Positions 59,642 through 64,000 of a stretch of DNA of 64,000 bases are shown in pieces. The first letter of the stretch is position 1. Every line of letters starts with the position of its first letter. Position numbers and translations under genes: made by a program. A model generated the notes under the pieces. That model had not been told where the DNA came from, ran no database searches, and saw nothing but the letters and a program-made list of their open reading frames with translations. This stretch comes from Prunella strophiata (taxonomy: Eukaryota > Chordata > Aves > Passeriformes > Prunellidae), in contig JAZBQD010000022.1 in the NCBI GenBank assembly GCA_036583965.1, positions 1,360,001 to 1,424,000 of the forward strand. Direction: 5' to 3'.

Positions 59642-60720
59642 GTAAGTATTGAGTACTGGCTTACTACTGAGATAAGAGTCTAATTACAATTCTGTTTTAC
59701 CCTTTCAAATGAGACTCAAGACTTATATCCATTTTTATTGGACTCACAAAATTACTCAAAATATACATTCATTCAAATTTCAAATTTAAATGAAAAAGTC
59801 ATTTTGAAATTTAAACTCAATTGAAATGCAAAGTACAATGGGAACTTGTGATTTCTTTTGAAGGTACAGATGATAAATTCCATTTATTACACAGAACTCT
59901 TTCTGGGAAATAGTGCCTGTGTTCTCTGCTAGGCAGCTCTACCATCTCATCATTGCTCTGTTGGAAATCATTGTTACCTCAGCTTTCCCTGCTTGCAGCT
60001 TCATCGAAAGAAGGGAATCCTCTCATTTTCCAAATTGTTTCCATCTTTTCTAAATGTCATTAATTTTCCCTAGAGATTTCTTATACCTGCTTATTTAGAG
60101 CCCAACTTACTGAGTTATTCTTTAAATGGAAGTGTTTTCAGTGCTGTTAACAAACAGCTGGTGTGTTGCTGTGCTATCGTGTGTGGCTGCCAGCTCCACT
60201 CTGCCAGATCAAGCAGCACAGAAACAAGTGAGGATTTCTTATATGCTCAGTTCTGGGAAATAATGCTATGGAAAGCATTGAGATAACCATTCAAACTTTG
60301 GTTTTTTCCTGCCTTCCTCCAGCCTGAGAGAGAGGAGTAGGATGAGATTTGCTCTACTAAATGGAACTGGCACCCAGAACTGCAAGGAGAGTTAGCAGGC
60401 TCACTGCCAGTGTGGAAGAATAGAAGATTATAGCAAAGATAAATACTTACTGGGGAACACTGAGGGTGTGGAATGCAAAAAGATGAAAGATGTCTGTGGC
60501 TTCAAAACAGGGAAAACAAAATTTTTTTTTTGGAAAATTTTTGGAAAAAAAGACAGGGTGGTGTTTTTTGTTTATTTGGGGTCTTTTTAGCTTTTTGTTT
60601 GTTTTAATGTGCTTTCAGTATCCTGTTACATTTTTTTATTGCCATTTTTATTAACTGAAAACAAACTTAGTCACTGCTGGAAATAGAAGGGAATTTTAAC
60701 TTAAATTATTTTTCATGCAG
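59642..60720 (+). other. DENND1A intron, 1.1 kb
   Basis: This is a phase-0 intron. A T-rich stretch near 60523-60610 is the only low-complexity part. Confidence 0.9.
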
Positions 60721-60777
60721 GCAAAAGATCATGCAAAAATGGGAATAAAAGAAGTGAAAAACCGCTTGAAGCAAAAG
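60721..60777 (+). CDS. DENND1A: DENND1A coding exon, basic Lys-rich segment (about residues 433-451)
   Basis: The exon has 19 codons between a CATGCAG acceptor and a GTACTT donor. It encodes AKDHAKMGIKEVKNRLKQK, a Lys/Arg-rich amphipathic stretch that matches mammalian DENND1A. This is the last DENND1A exon recognised in the window. The next conserved exon (beginning DIAENG in mammals) was not found before 64000. Confidence 0.97.
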
Positions 60778-63192
60778 GTACTTGAAGTTCTTATTCAAAA
60801 TGTATAAGCACCACGTCTGAAATCCTTAGCCACTGAAAGCATGATGTGATCAATAGGAAGCTGTTTGATACAGTGCTGTTAGCACACTTCAAAATGCATT
60901 ACCAGCTGTCCTGGATTTTTCACACTTATAAATATTCACAGACAAAAAAAAATTGTCTTCAAATACATGAAAGCCCTGACTTAAACTCACAAAAGCCAGA
61001 AAATTGAGTGTTCTGCTTGGAGTGGTCCTGCTCCTGTCCTTCGTGCTGGGACACTGTGAGGGGACTGCATGTGGATTGGGAGCACTTCCCTACAGTTCTG
61101 GTAGTGAACTTTTTGCAAATGACAAATTGTTGTTATTTTTGCAGTAATCAGTCAGGAAAAATAGCATCATGTTTGTCTGCCATTGGGAAGGGGATTTCTA
61201 CATTTCTTGAATGTCTGCTGCTAAGTTCAGACAGGAAGGAATTTATTAGAGTTGATGTCCATTGCCAATTGGAATTATTGCAGGAAAAAAATACTCAAAC
61301 TGTTTGTTGTTTCCCAAATCTGTGTGTGTGTGTTTGTAAACAGCACAATTCCCAGCTGCTCCTCTGTGTTATCCAATCCCAGCTGCTCCTTTTAAACCAG
61401 AGGTATGGTCACACATGGCACACACCTCATGAGCACCTGGATAACTCTGCCCTGGTTATTGCAGATACTCCTTTTATTCTGTGCCTCAGAGCTCTCAGAG
61501 TCACAAAGGAAGCCAGGCAGCTGACCTGCTGAGAGAGCTGAAGTTCTTATTCAGAAATTTGTATTCAATTTGTTGCATAGGAGTTTGGGTGGGTTTTGTT
61601 TAACCTGTGCTCTCTCTGTAAATTTCTTGTCTAAATTTCTAGACCATCCTCTTAAGTTAGGGCTACAAATGCTGGTGGGCAGTCAGCAGTGCTCCTGAGC
61701 CTGGCCCCAGGCTGTTCCTCCAGAGGGGTTTCTGCACAGCCAGGTCGGGTTTGCCTGTGTGCATTGCAGCTGCTGGTCCCTCTCTGAGCACTCCAGGCAT
61801 TGCTGCAGGACCTCAGGCAGGATAAAGTTGCTTCAGATGCTTTTATGTTATGTTATTACTCTGCATTATATATGAGCACTGTAGGTATAATTTGAGAACA
61901 ATAGAAACATGGAGCAGTTTTCTTGTACGTGGATTTCTTTATGTCATTCCATGTGTTCCACTTCTGGACATAACATTCTGCCTTTTTGTGTGTGTTTCTA
62001 AAGCAGCTGGAGGTGTGTAACATGACCAGGTTTTTTCCTGCATTTTAAATGCTAATAGAATTGTGTGCTGTTGTGTGACATTTGTATACGAGGCTGAGAA
62101 AAGGCCTCTTTCAGTCATTGCTTTGTTTTATTACTATTGTTGTCTTCCTGGTCTGTCAAGCAGCAAGCATCTCTTTAAAAAACACACATAACATTTACAA
62201 CTAAATGGCTCAGTTTTGTTTCACCTTCTTTATGTGGTGTATCTGTAAGTGAGATGCTTGAACATGATTGTTCAACATAGGCTTTCACAGGAGCTTAAAA
62301 GATAGCTGTGAGTAGTTGATACACACTGCTCAACCTCTCCTTCCTTTATTATTCTGTCCTTTTCTATCCCATCCTCTTCTCCGTGTGAAAGCAGGTAGGA
62401 AGGTAACTAAAATTAGGGATTCCTCTGTTAAAAGTGATAAAAATAGCAAACATTGCTTTGGTTACCCTCATTTTTAATCTAAATGTCTGTGCTGCTTCAT
62501 TATGGGTCTGTTATGCACAGGTCTATTAATGCAGCCTCCCCAGTTTTTATGTAAGAGCATTGTATTTATCCTGTTTCCTCACTAGCATGTGTGAGTGTTA
62601 ACTGTCTGACATTCTGGTATCATTAAATACTTACTTTTTGCCAAATTTGGGATGCTAGTCTTTCATCTTCTAAGAGTAACCTAAGGTTATTTTTAAACTG
62701 AACTTACTATTCACTGCATTTTAGCATACTATTTTCCATTATTAATATAGAAAGTATGCAGGCCCCTGGTAAGGAAAAGTCAAATATAAACATCCCTTTT
62801 CCAGTTTTTGCTGCCAAATCTGAGCAGCTTCTGTACAAGATATAATTTAAAAATGCAATAAAGCTGGAGGTTCTGCTTCTTCCAACTCTGCATAGCAATG
62901 GTGACCTCTTAAATATAATCAAGAGCCCATTTTGCCCTTGGTCTGCTCCAGTCTTGGGTTTGAATTGCAAATGAGAAATGCAGGATTGACCTGTTGAGAG
63001 GTCACTGTGGTGTGTGTAAGGTCCTTCTTTAATATGATAGTGGAGATTGAATGGTGCTCCATTTCCATCCCTTGTTCATTTGTGGTGCAGTATTTCAAAG
63101 CAACAGAAATAGTTTTCAGAGGATTCTTATGAGTGAGAGCAAATAATTGTTAATAGATACAGCCTAGTAGCTTTATTTTATATCTGATACAG

Positions 63193-63257
63193 TTCTTTTT
63201 TTCTTTTTTTTTCTCTTTTTTCTTTTTCATTTCCCTTTTTTTTTTTTTTTTCCATTT
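63193..63257 (+). repeat. Long polypyrimidine tract
   Basis: About 65 bases are almost only T with some C. It is followed within about 30 bases by a CTCACAG acceptor-like site. It could be a simple T-rich repeat or the pyrimidine tract of a 3' splice site. Confidence 0.85.
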
Positions 63258-63288
63258 TTTGCAAAGGCTGCCTTTTTCCATCTCACAG

Positions 63289-63510
63289 ATGGACCGTGGT
63301 GGTCAAGTCCCTCCGTTAGTGGCTCATTTGAAGCTTAACTGCATAGAATTAGGGAGAGGGAGGAATATGAATGGTACCATCCTCAACTTTCAGTCAGGAG
63401 AATGGAACTTACTGAAAGCTCTGGCTAAGACAATTTATATAAATGGTTGGGCACTTGGCATTAATATATTCAACATTATTTTAGATACTAGAGCCCTGTG
63501 TGGCTCTAGT
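63289..63510 (+). CDS. Candidate alternative terminal exon of DENND1A (unproven)
   Basis: A strong-looking acceptor (long T/C tract, then CCATCTCACAG) precedes 63289. Reading in phase 0, the phase left by the exon ending at 60777, gives 74 open codons starting MDRGGQVPPLVAHLKLNCIE and ending DTRALCGSS before a TAA at 63511. An AATAAA hexamer lies at 63940-63945. If used, it would yield a short protein that keeps the Rab35-directed DENN module but lacks the proline-rich clathrin/AP-2 tail. I do not recognise the peptide, and the open frame could be chance. Confidence 0.22.
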
Positions 63511-63939
63511 TAATGCCTGGTATTCTAGAAACAACTAATTTAGAGCTTTATAACACAACCTGCACAACTGTTCAAGACACTCAGAATGTGTTTTGCTCCT
63601 CTCTAGCCAGTGTTTGCAGTCTATTACAAAACAAGATCAGATTTCACTGTTTTTTTAACTCCAATGTGTTTTCATTGAAGATAGAAAACAAACTTTTGTG
63701 AAGCAGATTTTGCTTTGATGAATGAAGCTGTATTGATGATTTGTTTGCCTTTTGGGGATGTTGAAAAAATAGAGAGAAATCAAATAATTTTATTCTCGTC
63801 TTTTATTAAGCAGTTTTTAAAAATATATATTGTGGTTTCATTGGAAGTCTGTGCACCAAACACAGTGGAAGTAGGTTTTAGGAACATGTTATCTTTTATA
63901 TGCAATTATATCATCAGAGAAGTAGGGGCAATCTATAGC

Positions 63940-63945
63940 AATAAA
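63940..63945 (+). promoter_or_regulatory. Possible polyadenylation signal AATAAA
   Basis: This is a canonical hexamer about 430 bases downstream of the stop of the candidate terminal exon. On its own the motif is common in AT-rich introns. It is listed only because of its position after that open frame. Confidence 0.2.
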
Positions 63946-64000
63946 AGCTCAAGGATTTGCAGTGATCATTACACATCTGAGGGGATTTTGCTTAATGGCT

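Larger units (their letters stand above)
1..64000 (+). other. DENND1A: DENND1A gene, internal part (12 coding exons and introns)
   Basis: DENND1A is a DENN-domain exchange factor that loads GTP on Rab35 and couples this to clathrin-coated vesicles and endosomal recycling. Twelve GT-AG-bounded coding exons on the plus strand translate into consecutive segments of the DENN module, in the order expected for the mammalian protein. They start near residue 102 of about 1000 and end near residue 451. DENND1A was preferred over DENND1B and DENND1C because of signatures such as [57 protein letters not shown] and AKDHAKMGIKEVKNRLKQK, which differ from my memory of the paralogues. The promoter, the first exons and the exons for the proline-rich tail are outside the window. 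One internal exon between 8537 and 20575 was not found. Residue numbers are approximate and come from memory of the human protein. Confidence 0.97.
60778..64000 (+). other. DENND1A intron, 5' part (continues beyond window)
   Basis: The interval opens with a GTACTT donor in phase 0. It contains a long polypyrimidine tract (63193-63257) and a possible alternative terminal exon starting at 63289. The 174-codon open frame at 61008-61532 has no family signature and no good acceptor context, so it is not annotated. Confidence 0.8.

Noticed and set aside
61008..61532. 174-codon plus-strand open frame in the last intron
   Set aside because: There is no recognised domain and no convincing acceptor in the DENND1A phase. 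It contains repeated CCCAGCTGCTCCT words typical of noncoding DNA.

Overview
The window is vertebrate nuclear DNA, most likely avian. It has multi-exon, intron-rich architecture with GT-AG splice sites. A truncated CR1 LINE 3' end lies on the minus strand near 5.65 kb, and interspersed repeats are otherwise very sparse, as expected for a bird. I cannot assign a species. The only protein-coding gene I can support is DENND1A (connecdenn 1), on the plus strand. DENND1A is a DENN-domain guanine-nucleotide exchange factor for Rab35 that acts on clathrin-coated vesicles and endosomes. From memory the gene lies next to LHX2 in vertebrates; LHX2 is not in this window.

Twelve coding exons are visible (950 nt, about 316 codons). 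They run from the end of the uDENN part, through cDENN and dDENN, to the basic helical stretch after the DENN module. Exons encoding roughly the first 100 residues lie upstream. Exons for the long proline-rich, clathrin/AP-2-binding C-terminal tail lie downstream. Eleven of the joins are the ones expected from the mammalian orthologue and keep frame. One join does not: splicing the exon ending at 8536 to the exon starting at 20576 shifts the frame, and a stop follows in the next exon. An exon of 3n+2 nt (about 100 nt in orthologues, central cDENN) should lie between them, and I could not find it.

Layout: 1-2016, two near-identical copies of a ~1 kb intronic unit abutting an exon; 2017-8536, four exons; 8537-20575, a 12 kb intron interval with a 3.4 kb TG-rich minisatellite (11423-14854) and the missing exon; 20576-35501, three exons separated by 8.6 and 6.0 kb introns, the last preceded by a CpG-rich block at about 34.2-34.9 kb; 35502-57392, a 21.9 kb intron without recognisable exons but with several stretches that look like conserved regulatory DNA and a relic MIR-type SINE; 57393-60777, five closely spaced exons; 60778-64000, intron, with a possible alternative terminal exon at 63289.

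The best leads are the missing exon in the same intron interval as the minisatellite, the minisatellite as a transcribed array of UG-rich tracts each followed by CAG, the local ~1 kb tandem duplication, the candidate alternative 3' exon with an in-frame stop and AATAAA, and putative long-range enhancers. No bacterial-type system, RNA gene, CRISPR array or second protein gene was found. The thousand-residue open frames between 11 and 15 kb are by-products of the repeat.
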